Assembly (NCBI GenBank): GCA_040902745.1
Contig: JBBDWR010000002.1
Span: 1-53,654, forward strand
Source of the DNA: JBBDWR01 sp040902745
GTDB lineage: Bacteria > Actinomycetota > UBA4738 > HRBIN12
Length of the DNA: 53,654 nt
Direction: 5' to 3'
The notes beneath the pieces are model-generated. The model saw only the letters and a list, made by a program, of their open reading frames with translations, ran no database searches and was not told the origin of the DNA. Positions 44,994-52,016 of the stretch are shown here, in pieces. The translations under genes were made by a program, and so were the position numbers. Each line of letters begins with the position of its first letter. The first letter of the stretch is position 1.

Positions 44994-45035
44994 TTGCATA
45001 GACAGCACGAGACCCTCGAGGTGATCGGCTGTTGA
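44994..45035 (+). CDS. 13-residue micro-ORF (MHRQHETLEVIGC), possible leader peptide
   Basis: AGGAAGGAGGT (44975-44985) is one of the strongest ribosome binding sites in the window and lies 8 nt before TTG 44994. The reading frame is 13 codons, ending Cys-stop. The end of the ORF overlaps a hairpin: GGTG-AT-CGGCT, loop GTTG, AGCCG-C-CACC (45020-45045 region), which includes the TGA. GC-rich inverted sequence follows. This layout fits a regulatory leader peptide or a short functional peptide. Next gene downstream is the flavoprotein at 45309; the terminator-like hairpin at 45187 lies between. I recognise no published family with certainty. Confidence 0.5.
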   Translation: MHRQHETLEVIGC

Positions 45036-45186
45036 GCCGCCACCCTCGGGCCGGGGCCACCGCCCCGCCCGTGTGCCGGGCGACCGGCAAATCCACCCCG
45101 ATCACCGACCCCTCGAGCTCCGGTATGGTCGGCCGGACGACGCCTCGTAGCAGGCCGAAGCGTTCGAGAGGGCACCACATCGGAAC

Positions 45187-45214
45187 GGGCCGGGTCCCAC
45201 AGAGGACCCGGCCC
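45187..45214 (+). terminator. Strong hairpin, probable terminator or attenuator
   Basis: GGGCCGGGTCC (45187-45197), 6-nt loop, GGACCCGGCCC (45204-45214): a perfect 11-bp stem. It is followed by TTCC rather than a run of T. It ends about 95 nt before the FAD oxidoreductase gene and 150 nt after the micro-ORF, so it could end a short transcript or act as an attenuator for the flavoprotein gene. Confidence 0.55.
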
Positions 45215-45295
45215 TTCCGCATCTGTACATGAAGCGGTCCGCATGATGCGCGGTGCCGGCGCCAGAGCATGACGAGCAGCGATCCCGCGAAGACG

Positions 45296-45301
45296 TAGGT
45301 T
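45296..45301 (+). promoter_or_regulatory. -10 box of leaderless FAD oxidoreductase gene
   Basis: TAGGTT ends 7 nt before ATG 45309. There is no ribosome site. If this is the only promoter, transcription starts beyond the 45187 hairpin, which would make that hairpin a true terminator of the micro-ORF transcript. Confidence 0.35.
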
Positions 45302-45308
45302 GGTATCC

Positions 45309-46439
45309 ATGATGCGGGTCGTGGTGCTCGGAGCAGGGTTCGGCGGACTCGAACTGTCGGCGAGACTCACGGCGGCGGTGGGTGACGAGGTCGACATCAC
45401 TCTGATCGACAAGGAGGCCGCCTTCGTCTTCGGTTTCTCGAAGCTGGACATGATGTTCGGTGAGAAGACGCCGGATGCGATCCGCATCCCGTACCGGACT
45501 CTCGAGAAACCCGGCGTGCGGTTCCGCCAAGAGACGATCCGCTCGATCGATCCGATCGAGCGACGAGTCGTCACCGACGGCGGCACGTACGACGCCGACG
45601 TGTTGGTCGTCGCACTCGGTGCCGACGTAGATCCCAGCGCGACACCGGGTTTGGTTGACACCGGTTACGAGTTCTATTCGGTTGCCGGCGCCGAACGTGT
45701 GCGACAGATCCTCCCCACCTTCGATTCGGGCGCCGCCATCGTCGGCGTCTGCGGGCCGTCGTTCAAGTGCCCACCCGCGCCGAGCGAAGCCGCGATCCTG
45801 CTCGATGACTACCTGCGCGCGCGAGGCGTGCGGGACGCCACGAGCGTGACGCTCGTGATGCCGTTCGGCGCCCCCGTGCCGCCGTCGCCCGACACCTCCG
45901 AGGCCCTGCTCGCGCGCTTCGCGGAACGCGACATCACGTTCGTCGGCCAGCACACGATCGCGAATCTCGACCCCGCGCGAAGCGTCGCCGTCCTCGATGA
46001 CGGCACCGAACTTCGGTGCGACCTGTTGCTGGCGATCCCCGTCCATCACGTCCCCGCGGTCGTGGAGTCATCGGGGCTAGCGGTCGACGGCTGGATCCCC
46101 GTGGACCGCGCGACACTCGCGACGCGGTTCCCGGACGTCTACGCGATCGGCGACGTCACGAGTGTCGGGACGGCGAAGGCGGGGGTGTTCGCCGAGGGAG
46201 CGGCCCGGGTCGTCGCGGATCACCTCATCGCCCAGATCCGTGGTTCGGATGAGCCGGACCCCTACGATGGTGCGGCGACCTGCTACATCGAGTTCGGCGA
46301 CGATCTCGTCGGCCGTGTAGACGTGGACTTCTTCTCGGGACCCTCGGTGACCGGTGTGTTCACCGACCCCTCGGAGGTGGTCGCGGCGGAGAAGTTCGAC
46401 TTCGCGGCCGACCGCCGGGCTCGCTGGTTCCAAGGCTGA
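45309..46439 (+). CDS. FAD-dependent oxidoreductase, sulfide:quinone reductase/NDH-2-like
   Basis: A 376-residue flavoprotein. N-terminal FAD-binding motif VVVLGAGFGGLELSARL (about residues 4-20); second dinucleotide motif region GAAIVGVCGPSFKCPPAPSEAA with a Cys in the SQR-typical position; C-terminal FAD motif VYAIGDVTSV near residue 285. The family includes sulfide:quinone reductases and type II NADH dehydrogenases. Only one of the extra catalytic Cys of SQR is evident, so the substrate is open. An ATG 3 nt downstream may be the true start. It is the last chromosomal gene before the tRNA island. Confidence 0.8.
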   Translation: MMRVVVLGAGFGGLELSARLTAAVGDEVDITLIDKEAAFVFGFSKLDMMFGEKTPDAIRIPYRTLEKPGVRFRQETIRSIDPIERRVVTDGGTYDADVLVVALGADVDPSATPGLVDTGYEFYSVAGAERVRQILPTFDSGAAIVGVCGPSFKCPPAPSEAAILLDDYLRARGVRDATSVTLVMPFGAPVPPSPDTSEALLARFAERDITFVGQHTIANLDPARSVAVLDDGTELRCDLLLAIPVHHVPAVVESSGLAVDGWIPVDRATLATRFPDVYAIGDVTSVGTAKAGVFAEGAARVVADHLIAQIRGSDEPDPYDGAATCYIEFGDDLVGRVDVDFFSGPSVTGVFTDPSEVVAAEKFDFAADRRARWFQG

Positions 46440-46524
46440 ACACCAGGATCATCCGAGGGGCGAAACGCGCTCATCACGCTCGGTAGACTTGCGTCGATGT
46501 CGCGGGCCTCGAGCCTCGCCCCCG

Positions 46525-46563
46525 GTCCCCGTAGCTCAGTGGAAAAGCATCGGTTTCCTAAAC
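46525..46563 (+). repeat. Degenerate 5' half of tRNA-Arg(CCU), left mark of the island
   Basis: GTCCCCG-TAGCTCAGTGG-AAAAGC-ATCGGTTTCCTAAAC follows the acceptor, D-arm and anticodon arm of the tRNA at 53402 up to the anticodon loop. It has a 1-nt shorter D loop and changed D stem. After AAAC the sequence changes to coding DNA. A TAGACT-type promoter sits about 30 nt upstream. It cannot make a functional tRNA. Confidence 0.7.
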
Positions 46564-47478
46564 GCTGTGGCCGGAACTCTCTTTGAGGGGACCGAGCGCT
46601 CCATCGGCCGTGAGAAGGGCCGTCAACTCCGACACCAGATCATCAAGTGACCCCAGGGAGGCATCACCTGGATATCGCTGCGGGTCCGGAACGTCGACAC
46701 CACATGCCACCAGATCGGCTCGTACATCCTCGATCAGATCACGAGCGCCGCTCGATCTCAGGTATCGACTCTTGTCAGCCAACTCGGCATCGTCGAGCCA
46801 CCTCAGGATGCGAACGGTGGCTCGGAACAGGCGGATCCAGGGGACGTAGCCAGGCAACTCCTCAGGCCTCAACCCAAGGAATGCGCACCAGCGTTGCTTA
46901 TCCGCGGAGAAGAGCCGACGATTCCCGGCCCACGCCTCGACCACGACGCGGGCGCGAACGAAGGAAAGCAGGATGTCGTTTACGTTCCGCTTGGCGAACG
47001 CAGCGGCCCCGGCAACGTGGTGCGCGTCGGCTTCTGAGCCCGGCCAGGTCAGTAGGAATCGTGCAACCTCCGACCTCGAACCCGCGTCCATGAGGAGGCG
47101 CAAGCGAACTGCGAGGTTTGAGGGCAGCATCGGATCTGGTTCCAGCGCCTTCGACGCGGTCACGAACCGCTTCGCGCGCTTCTCCACTCCTCTGAGGATG
47201 GATACCGGCTCCTTCGCAGATCCGGACTCCGACCGGAAGAGGTTCCGAAGCCTGTGAACGGAGAGAAGATCGCGGTTGAGCGCAAGCCACTCGCTAACGG
47301 CGTCGACGAGACGTGGATCGCGAACACCCTCCGGCACGAACGTCAGCCAGACGAGCGCCTCGGGGTCGATGCACCTCGTCTCGACCCAGAGTCCCTCCAC
47401 GGAGAGACCGAGATTGGACCACTGCGTCCACGCGGCATCTGTGACTGCTTGCCGGAGCTGGCTACTCGACGTCGGCAT
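46558..47478 (-). CDS. Winged-helix protein paired with nucleotidyltransferase
   Basis: A 306-residue protein. The start is ATG 47478, 17 nt inside the upstream nucleotidyltransferase gene, so translation is coupled. Residues about 155-215 look like a winged helix-turn-helix (SEVARFLLTWPGSEADAHHVAGAAAFAKRNVNDILLSFVRARVV). The rest is helical and unassigned; the N-terminal half might bind the partner. Such pairs resemble type IV-like toxin-antitoxin modules (nucleotidyltransferase plus HTH protein). Its TAG stop (46558-46560) is the complement of CTA in the tRNA anticodon loop, so the last codon before it ends exactly at the tRNA fragment. Confidence 0.65.
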   Translation of the reverse strand: MPTSSSQLRQAVTDAAWTQWSNLGLSVEGLWVETRCIDPEALVWLTFVPEGVRDPRLVDAVSEWLALNRDLLSVHRLRNLFRSESGSAKEPVSILRGVEKRAKRFVTASKALEPDPMLPSNLAVRLRLLMDAGSRSEVARFLLTWPGSEADAHHVAGAAAFAKRNVNDILLSFVRARVVVEAWAGNRRLFSADKQRWCAFLGLRPEELPGYVPWIRLFRATVRILRWLDDAELADKSRYLRSSGARDLIEDVRADLVACGVDVPDPQRYPGDASLGSLDDLVSELTALLTADGALGPLKESSGHSV

Positions 47479-48040
47479 CGTCCACTCCCAGCCGCTCGAG
47501 CGCGAGAAGCAACTGTCCTCGGAACCCTGGGGAGGGGTCATGTGTCCTCGTCCAACGGGCCGCGACCAACAACTCGTCGGATGTCGGAGCCAGAACGCGT
47601 AGGTCGTCCTCGTGCCTTCCTCCCGCTTGGTCGACCATCGCGTACAACTTGAAATGGATCTGATCGAAGCGATCGGCGTAGAGGACGGTGAGACTCGACC
47701 CGACATCAACGCGATGGACCCGCTGGAGGAATCCCGGAGGAAGTCCGAAGTCCAACAGAGCCGTCGGTCCGGGATTGAGCCAGTCGGAGGGCAGCCCGAG
47801 GTCTCGCGCCACACGTGCAACTGCCGCGGCGAGCAGCTCGGGCATCGGATCGGCGCTGACCAATTCCCCTTCAGACAAGATGCCGACGACGTCAACGTCG
47901 CGAGTGGCGCGGGACACCAACCCCAGAGCCAGGAGCGCAGCACCGCCAACAACGACCACCTCGAACCGAACATCGGAGTCCTGGAGTTGCTCGGAGAGGG
48001 CCCTGAGCGCGCCCGATTCCCATCCCAGCGTCATATCCAT
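47462..48040 (-). CDS. DUF6036/MNT-like nucleotidyltransferase, candidate toxin or antitoxin enzyme
   Basis: A 192-residue protein with the nucleotidyltransferase signature: Gly-Gly at residues 32-33 (VVVVGGAALLAL) and Asp48, Asp50 in RATRDVDVV. A further helical part follows (FHFKLYAMVDQAGGRHEDDLRVL-like region), as in AbiEii and DUF6036 enzymes. These add NMP or pyrophosphate-linked groups to tRNA or proteins; some are toxins, some antitoxins. ATG 48040 is preceded by a TATACA box at 6 nt, so the operon is leaderless. The second gene overlaps by 17 nt. It is cargo of the first island unit. Confidence 0.72.
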   Translation of the reverse strand: MDMTLGWESGALRALSEQLQDSDVRFEVVVVGGAALLALGLVSRATRDVDVVGILSEGELVSADPMPELLAAAVARVARDLGLPSDWLNPGPTALLDFGLPPGFLQRVHRVDVGSSLTVLYADRFDQIHFKLYAMVDQAGGRHEDDLRVLAPTSDELLVAARWTRTHDPSPGFRGQLLLALERLGVDDADVE

Positions 48041-48046
48041 AAGAGA

Positions 48047-48052
48047 TGTATA
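48047..48052 (-). promoter_or_regulatory. -10 box of leaderless nucleotidyltransferase operon
   Basis: TATACA on the minus strand lies 6 nt before ATG 48040. The region around it (about 48041-48072) is AT-richer than the rest of the window, which suits a promoter of acquired DNA. Confidence 0.45.
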
Positions 48053-48127
48053 TCATCTCGCTTCAGGATAGTAAAGACCTCGATGATCAGGGTTTCTTGG
48101 TTCAACGCAGTGCCCGCCGCGAAGGTC

Positions 48128-48255
48128 AGTTCTGCCTCTTCGAACCCGACGCTGACGGGCCAGAGTAGAGAATCGAACGGAGCGCAACTCGCGGGGGTCT
48201 CCAAGACCTCCGCGAGGCCGCCTCCTGCCGACCCCGCCCTGGACTCACAGCTAGA
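48128..48255 (+). repeat. Direct repeat copy 1: VOC gene 3' end plus tRNA upstream region
   Basis: About 128 bp here match 51828-51957 at roughly 90 percent by eye (about ten substitutions and two single-base indels). In one frame the left part reads EGQFCLFEPDADGPE then TAG (48166-48168), which looks like the end of a VOC/glyoxalase protein. The right part, ending CACAGCTAGA, is the sequence that precedes the tRNA promoter in copy 2. Confidence 0.7.
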
Positions 48256-48267
48256 GCATCGGTTTCC
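48252..48267 (+). repeat. Short remnant of tRNA-Arg(CCU) 5' half
   Basis: TAGAGCATCGGTTTCC equals the D-stem to anticodon-loop part of the tRNA. In comparison with 51957-52010, 40-50 nt between two TAGA sequences have been lost, which joins repeat copy 1 directly to this fragment. Confidence 0.6.
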
Positions 48268-48344
48268 ACCGAGTGATGGGTCGAGTCATTTCCGCCCCAT
48301 GGTCCCCGGAGGGTGCCCAACGACGCAGTCCGTATCCTCGGTTG

Positions 48345-49064
48345 ATGAATCCCTATTTCGAAGAACTGGACTGGCGCTCCACCCCGCTGGGGGAGATCAG
48401 CCTGCGTCGTCGACTCGAGCCGACCTTGCTGGTGGAAGTGTACGAAGTGAAGCTGGGGGACGAGTTCCTGATGTCCAGTCTCTTCACCGTCGGGGAGACC
48501 GCGCTGGCCGATCTCGGGCTGGCGGCATGCAACGAGCCCGAGATCGACGTCGTGATCGGGGGTCTCGGTCTCGGCTATACGGCTCGAGCCGCGTTGGGCG
48601 ACCCCCGGGTGCGAAGCGTCCGGGTCGTCGAGGCACTCGACGAGGTGATCGACTGGCATCGACGCGACCTGGTCCCCGGAGGACTCGCGCTCGCGTCGGA
48701 TCCGCGATGCGTCCTCGTCCACGGGGACTTCTTCGAGACGGTCGCGACCGGCTCCCGGTTCGGCGCCGGTTCGCCGGCCCGCCACCACGCGATCCTGGTC
48801 GACATCGACCATACGCCAGACCACGTCCTGCATCGGTCACATGCCACGTTCTACGAGCCAGCGGGGCTTCGACGGCTCCGAGCCCAACTCGTTCCTGGTG
48901 GGGTCTTCGCGCTCTGGTCGGACGACCCTCCCGACGAGCGCTTCGTCGCCGCCGTACGACAGGTCTTCCGAACCTGCGAGGCGAACGAAGTGTCGTTCGC
49001 CAATCCCCTCACCGGGGGACAAGCCTCGAGCACCGTGTACGTGGCCACAGCCGGGGACGAGTAG
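48345..49064 (+). CDS. Spermidine-synthase-like methyltransferase-fold protein
   Basis: A protein of about 239 residues with a Rossmann methyltransferase fold. GGLGLGYTARAAL (about residues 69-81) is the SAM/decarboxy-SAM glycine loop; VRVVEALDEVIDWHRRDLV is the acidic strand end; HGDFFETV and ILVDIDHTPDHVL follow as in spermidine synthases and related proteins. The catalytic Asp pair of true spermidine synthases is not fully conserved, so it may be a relative of unknown role. TATCCT 6 nt before ATG 48345 suggests a leaderless mRNA. Convergent with the RF3 gene, 5 nt apart. Confidence 0.75.
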   Translation: MNPYFEELDWRSTPLGEISLRRRLEPTLLVEVYEVKLGDEFLMSSLFTVGETALADLGLAACNEPEIDVVIGGLGLGYTARAALGDPRVRSVRVVEALDEVIDWHRRDLVPGGLALASDPRCVLVHGDFFETVATGSRFGAGSPARHHAILVDIDHTPDHVLHRSHATFYEPAGLRRLRAQLVPGGVFALWSDDPPDERFVAAVRQVFRTCEANEVSFANPLTGGQASSTVYVATAGDE

Positions 49065-49069
49065 CGAGC

Positions 49070-50680
49070 CTATTCGGTCGTGTGTGGGTCCTCGAGTCGG
49101 ATGTCCGGGTGGTCACGACGGACGCTCTCGAACCAACCTTCGCTCGGGGCGAGCGCGAAGATCGCGCCGTCGCTCCGCTCGACGACCGTGATGCGCCGGG
49201 CGTTCCGCAAGGCCACGGCACCAGCTCGGTCGGTGATGCGAACGGTCTTCAGCGCACTTGGCACCAGGTCGATGTCCACCTGGAACTCCGCCCGGAGGCG
49301 ATCGACGACGACGTCGAACTGCATCTCCCCGACCGCGCCGAGCAGCGGTTCGCGATCGCCGTGCCCCTTCAGCCGGAGCACCTGGATCGTGCCCTCCTGA
49401 TCGAGGTACTCGAGACCGCGCCGGAATCGCTTGGCTCGACGGGTGTCCCGATTCAGGGCGACGCGGAACAGCTCGGGCGCGAATCGGGGGGTCGGAGGGA
49501 ACACCACCGGCTCGGCCGCGAAGATCGTGTCGCCGAGTCCGAGATCGCGGGCGTTCGAAAGGGCGAAGATATCGCCCGGATACGCCTCGTCGAGGGTCGA
49601 GCGGTCACGGCCGAAGATCTCGTGGACGTGGTTCGCGACGAACCGACGGCCCGACGACGCGACGGTGAGCGCGTCACCCCTCCGGAACACGCCCGATGCC
49701 ACGCGGATGAACGCGAGCCGATCTCGGTGGCGGGGATCGGTGTTCGCCTGCACCTTGAACACGGTCCCCGCGAAGGGAGCGTCGATCGCTCGTGGGATGC
49801 CGGTCAGGTCGACGGCGGGGGCGGGGGCGGGACACAGATCGACGATCGCGTCGAGCAACTGCCTGACCCCGTAACTCCACAGCGCCGATCCGAAGAATAC
49901 CGGCGTCGACGCACCTTCACGGAAGCTGACGGGGTCGACGTGGACGTCCTCTGCGTCGAGGAGCCGGATCTCGTCGACGGCGCTCCGGATCGTCGCGTCT
50001 TCGGAGTCGTACGGCACGGGGTGGACGTGTTCCGCCGCTTTCGTACTACCGCCCGGAACGCGGTCGAACGCAACGAGGCGATCGGCGGCGCGGTCGATCA
50101 CCCCGACGAGATCCGCACCGCTTCCGACGGGCCAGGTAGCGGGGGTCGGGCGGATGCCGATCCGACGCTCGATGTCGTCGAGGATCGCGAGCGGTGAGAG
50201 GGATGGCCGGTCGAGCTTGTTGACGAACGTGACGAGTGGAAGGCCTCGATCGCGACACACCTCGAACAGCCGCAGCGTTCGTTCCTCCACACCTTTCCCG
50301 GCATCCAGGATCATCAGCCCTGCGTCGACCGCGGTGAGCACCCGATAGGTGTCCTCGGAGAAGTCGGCGTGCCCCGGTGTGTCGACGAGGTTCAGCCGGT
50401 GTCCACGGTGCTCGAAGGGAGCGACGGTCGACGCGATCGAGATGCCTCGTCGCTGCTCCATCTCCATCCAGTCCGACGTGGTCGCACGCTGGTCGGCCCG
50501 CCTTCGGATCGTGCCGGCGCGGTCCACGGCACCGCCGTACAGCAGCAACTTCTCCGTGAGGGTGCTCTTGCCTGCGTCGGGGTGGGAGATGATCGCGAAC
50601 GTCCGTCGTCGGCCTGCCTCCTGTGCGACGCCGAGAGTGTGCGCTCCCGCGATCGATCCGGTGGGGGTGTCCATGCGCAT
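49070..50680 (-). CDS. prfC: Peptide chain release factor 3
   Basis: A 536-residue translational GTPase, close to the usual 525-530. G motifs: G1 SHPDAGKST (about residues 32-40), G2 region MEQRRGISIASTV, G3 DTPGHADF, G4 NKLDRP. The domain after about residue 300 includes DPRHRDRLAFIRVASGVFRRG, and the C-terminus contains GAVGEMQFDVVVDRLRAEF, an RF3 hallmark. RF3 recycles class I release factors from the ribosome. It sits in the tRNA island between convergent and unrelated genes, not with other translation genes. The start could be 50674 instead. Confidence 0.92.
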   Translation of the reverse strand: MRMDTPTGSIAGAHTLGVAQEAGRRRTFAIISHPDAGKSTLTEKLLLYGGAVDRAGTIRRRADQRATTSDWMEMEQRRGISIASTVAPFEHRGHRLNLVDTPGHADFSEDTYRVLTAVDAGLMILDAGKGVEERTLRLFEVCRDRGLPLVTFVNKLDRPSLSPLAILDDIERRIGIRPTPATWPVGSGADLVGVIDRAADRLVAFDRVPGGSTKAAEHVHPVPYDSEDATIRSAVDEIRLLDAEDVHVDPVSFREGASTPVFFGSALWSYGVRQLLDAIVDLCPAPAPAVDLTGIPRAIDAPFAGTVFKVQANTDPRHRDRLAFIRVASGVFRRGDALTVASSGRRFVANHVHEIFGRDRSTLDEAYPGDIFALSNARDLGLGDTIFAAEPVVFPPTPRFAPELFRVALNRDTRRAKRFRRGLEYLDQEGTIQVLRLKGHGDREPLLGAVGEMQFDVVVDRLRAEFQVDIDLVPSALKTVRITDRAGAVALRNARRITVVERSDGAIFALAPSEGWFESVRRDHPDIRLEDPHTTE

Positions 50681-50771
50681 CAGCCCAGCTGGATCGGCGA
50701 GCGCGGATCGCTCGCCGGGCCAGCTATCCACGCCGTGACCACGCCGGTACTTCGCCGGGCAGCGTTCGTGG

Positions 50772-51119
50772 TTACCTGCCTCCCCCGCCCCAATTGGATC
50801 TGCTCGTGACCGGCATCTCGGCGGGCGGCAGCGCGGCACGCGAGCGCATCAGGCGCGCGAGCGTGTCGGCGTCACACGATCGACAGAGGGACTCCCGAAC
50901 GTAGCCGACGATCGTGACCTGATCTCCGCGAACCTTCTCGACCACCGACCTGGGTGCCGAGACGAGATCCTTGCCACCGCAGGTCGGGCAGGTTGCGCGC
51001 GGATCCCGTTCCCAGACCACGCCGCACGGTTCGCACGTGATCATGATGATGTCGCCGGATCGCTTCCCGGAGAGTCGTTCGTCTTCGCCGCAGGCGGGAC
51101 ATCGGATATCGGCTGCCAC
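50772..51119 (-). CDS. Small zinc-ribbon protein
   Basis: A 115-residue protein starting at GTG 51119. Four Cys pairs (IRCPACGED, TCEPCGVV, TCPTCGGKD, LCRSCDAD) make two zinc ribbons. The tail is basic and low in complexity. TATACT lies 7 nt before the start on the minus strand, overlapping the MerR gene's promoter region. No enzymatic motif; binding to nucleic acid or protein is possible. Divergent from the MerR-type gene, which may regulate both. Confidence 0.65.
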   Translation of the reverse strand: MAADIRCPACGEDERLSGKRSGDIIMITCEPCGVVWERDPRATCPTCGGKDLVSAPRSVVEKVRGDQVTIVGYVRESLCRSCDADTLARLMRSRAALPPAEMPVTSRSNWGGGGR

Positions 51120-51165
51120 AATCACGAGTATACAATCACGTAACCGGAGGGTTTCCCCCAATGAC
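51120..51165. promoter_or_regulatory. Overlapping divergent promoters of zinc-ribbon and MerR-type genes
   Basis: Only 46 nt separate the two divergent start codons. On the minus strand TATACT (51127-51132) serves the zinc-ribbon gene; on the plus strand TACAAT (51131-51136) can serve the MerR-type gene. The two boxes overlap. On the minus strand GTGATTGT occurs twice within 20 nt, a possible operator. The plus-strand leader holds GGAGGG as ribosome site. Confidence 0.5.
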
Positions 51166-51585
51166 ATGGATCGAACGATGCGCATAACGAACGAGCACAT
51201 GCAGATCGGCGAGGTCGCCGAACGCGCGGCTCTGTCCCTACGCACGATCAGGTACTACGAGGAGATCGAGCTCGTGGTTCCCTCGGGGCGGACGAAGGGA
51301 GGGTTCCGGCTGTACACCGAGCACGACCTCGAACGACTCCTCCTCGTCAAGGTGATCAAACCCCTGGGCCTGACGCTCGACGAGATGCGCGACATGTTGT
51401 CGATGCGCGAGCAGCTGCGGGCCCCCAGCGCACGCGCCGCCGGAGAGGCTCGTGCAGCGATCCTGGCGTTCCTGGGTTCGGCGGAGGGCCGCCTCGTGGC
51501 GCTGCGCGACGGTCTCGATGCCGCCGAGAGCGCGGTGCGACTCCTCAAACGAGACCTTCGGGACGCCCCTGCACCGGATGGCTGA
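51166..51585 (+). CDS. MerR-family transcriptional regulator
   Basis: A protein of about 139 residues. The N-terminal helix-turn-helix and wing are typical: MQIGEVAERAALSLRTIRYYEEIELVVPSGRTKGGFRLYTEHDLERLLLVKVIKPLG, followed by the long coiled-coil dimer helix (LDEMRDMLSMREQL ... GLDAAESAVRLLKRDL). The effector-binding end lacks the Cys residues of metal sensors. Starts at 51166, 51178 and 51199 are all in frame; ATG 51166 follows GGAGGG by 14 nt. It probably controls itself and the divergent zinc-ribbon gene. Confidence 0.85.
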   Translation: MDRTMRITNEHMQIGEVAERAALSLRTIRYYEEIELVVPSGRTKGGFRLYTEHDLERLLLVKVIKPLGLTLDEMRDMLSMREQLRAPSARAAGEARAAILAFLGSAEGRLVALRDGLDAAESAVRLLKRDLRDAPAPDG

Positions 51586-51596
51586 GCAGCAGGCAT

Positions 51597-51835
51597 GTGC
51601 GACTGGAAGTTCCATCCAACGCGGATACTGGATGGACCCCAGGTGCGGCCCTGGACACGGAGTGGCTGGCGGAGCGCAGGCTCACCCCAGAGACAGATCC
51701 CTCCGTCTGCGTGGATCCCCCCGGACCCGTCGCTATCCAGCAGCTGCTGGAGCGTGGAGCTCGGCTCGCGTCGTCGAGGTCCACCCGGCGGTGAACGGTG
51801 CAATCATGGCCGACCCTGAAGACAACGAGTTCTGA
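51597..51835 (+). pseudogene. Decayed VOC/glyoxalase gene remnant next to tRNA
   Basis: Two frames carry pieces of a VOC (glyoxalase-like) protein: one reads LDTEWLAERRLTPETDPSVCVDPPG and LLERGARLA; another continues VVEVHPAVNGAIMADPEDNEF and stops at TGA 51833-51835. A normal member would end DPEGNEFCLFEP. The frame switch near 51770 and the early stop show decay. Its last bases begin direct repeat copy 2, so a VOC gene directly before tRNA-Arg is the likely original neighbourhood. Confidence 0.6.
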
Positions 51836-51957
51836 CCCTTCGAACCCGACGCTGACGGGCCAGGGTAGGAGAATCCAACGGAGCGCAGCTCGCGCGGGTC
51901 TCCCAAAGCCTCCGAGAGGCCGCCTCCTGCCGACCCCGTCCTGGGCTCACAGCTAGA
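51828..51957 (+). repeat. Direct repeat copy 2, upstream of tRNA 5' half
   Basis: Partner of 48128-48255. It covers the end of the decayed VOC gene and the spacer up to CACAGCTAGA. It runs directly into the tRNA promoter (TAGACT, 51954-51959) and the tRNA 5' half at 51977. Confidence 0.7.
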
Positions 51958-51976
51958 CTCGCTGCCGTGCCCCCGG

Positions 51977-52016
51977 GCCCTCGTAGCTCAGTGGATAGAG
52001 CATCGGTTTCCTAAAC
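51977..52016 (+). repeat. Perfect 5' half of tRNA-Arg(CCU), second island mark
   Basis: 40 bases identical to 53402-53441: acceptor strand GCCCTCG, D arm and anticodon arm through CCTAAAC. After AAAC the sequence becomes the 3' end of the ATPase gene. A tRNA promoter (TAGACT at 51954) is retained, so this truncated tRNA may be transcribed. Confidence 0.8.
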
